A stretch of DNA of 44,378 nt from Pseudomonadota bacterium (GTDB lineage: Bacteria > Pseudomonadota > Gammaproteobacteria > Pseudomonadales > Moraxellaceae). This document shows, one piece after another, positions 44,279 to 44,378 of this stretch. The notes beneath the pieces are model-generated. The model was not told the origin of the DNA. It ran no database searches and saw nothing but the letters and a program-made list of their open reading frames with translations. How positions within the stretch are numbered: the first letter of the stretch is position 1; each line of letters starts with the position of its first letter. A program made the translations under genes and the position numbers. Where the stretch lies: the NCBI GenBank assembly GCA_021833365.1, contig JAKBFV010000014.1, positions 1-44,378 of the forward strand. The letters run 5' to 3'.

Positions 44279-44295
44279 GGTTCGCTATGCGAACC
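44279..44295. repeat. Palindrome GGTTCG-N5-CGAACC, copy 2
   Basis: GGTTCG-CTATG-CGAACC; with GGTTCGC/GCGAACC the stem extends to 7 bases around TAT. The same 6-base arms and same 5-base gap occur at 44001-44017, 278 bases away. Role unknown: operator, recombination site or part of a mobile element end. Confidence 0.5.
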
Positions 44296-44328
44296 AGGCC
44301 GGACCAGGAAGGGGAATGCATGGGCATG

Positions 44329-44350
44329 TGTTCAGCTTCAAATCTGAACA
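44329..44350. repeat. Inverted repeat TGTTCAG/CTGAACA
   Basis: TGTTCAG (44329-44335) and CTGAACA (44344-44350) form a perfect 7-base dyad around eight bases. It lies near the window end and may be a hairpin or operator of a gene outside the window. Confidence 0.4.
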
Positions 44351-44378
44351 TAAAACGCGCGCAGCCACGCACAACTGA

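Larger units (their letters stand above)
43936..44378. other. Right-hand gap with repeats, no intact gene
   Basis: No gene is supported. A minus-strand frame at 43911-44228 passes through the repeat end and the operator region and shows no recognisable domain, though its middle (GYRPWTIKQVFALIGRRYAA) has protein-like composition and might be a decayed transposase or regulator. The gap holds the second element end (44134-44186), the palindrome pair and an inverted repeat at 44329-44350. Confidence 0.4.

Overview
The window looks like chromosomal DNA of a GC-rich gammaproteobacterium of the order Pseudomonadales (Pseudomonas or Moraxellaceae relatives). I infer this from gene order and families; no search was run. 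Three blocks match orders I remember from Pseudomonas aeruginosa: the EnvZ/OmpR pair next to tex; xseB-ispA-dxs, ribA, pgpA-thiL-nusB-ribH-ribB-ribE-ribD-nrdR; and rho-trxA-ppx. A wax ester synthase/diacylglycerol acyltransferase and OprF-like OmpA proteins with thrombospondin-type-3 repeats fit the same group. I saw no tRNA, rRNA or CRISPR array.

Layout. (1) Positions 136-4215 hold a minus-strand accessory cassette: a WYL-domain regulator, a small zinc-ribbon protein, a frameshifted small membrane protein and two related GTPases. The last four are much more AT-rich than the rest of the window. (2) Positions 4614-14425 hold a small membrane protein, a NERD-domain helicase, a WS/DGAT acyltransferase with two repressor-like operator sites, a nucleoside deaminase coupled to typA, two tandem OmpA-family proteins and, divergently, hslO (Hsp33). 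(3) Positions 14440-20184 hold a six-gene overlapping lipid-modification operon (FAD oxidoreductase, DUF1365, Cfa-like methyltransferase, DUF3833 lipoprotein, SDR, NTF2-like) with a divergent TetR regulator. (4) Positions 20185-21866 are a scar region with a glycosyltransferase-2 fragment and a frameshifted AAA ATPase. (5) Positions 21974-42774 are mostly housekeeping: the envelope-stress two-component system, tex, mtgA, a secreted unknown, isoprenoid precursor synthesis, riboflavin synthesis, thiL, pgpA, nusB, nrdR, glyA, rho, trxA and ppx. (6) Positions 42775-44378 are accessory again: a short element with terminal inverted repeats, a prlF-yhaV toxin-antitoxin operon with two phased palindromic operators, a second copy of the element end, and a pair of identical-arm palindromes.

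How the genes work together. The riboflavin block supplies every step from GTP and ribulose-5-phosphate to riboflavin except the dephosphorylation of the ribityl intermediate. RibA is a stand-alone gene, and the RibB protein carries a GTP-cyclohydrolase-like tail without its zinc cysteines. xseB-ispA-dxs joins isoprenoid precursor synthesis to farnesyl diphosphate. The acyltransferase, the Cfa-like operon and pgpA concern membrane or storage lipids. The most novel-looking material is the WYL/zinc-ribbon/membrane/twin-GTPase cassette, the putative fatty-acid-responsive operators at the wax ester synthase, and the repeat-bracketed toxin-antitoxin region at the right end.
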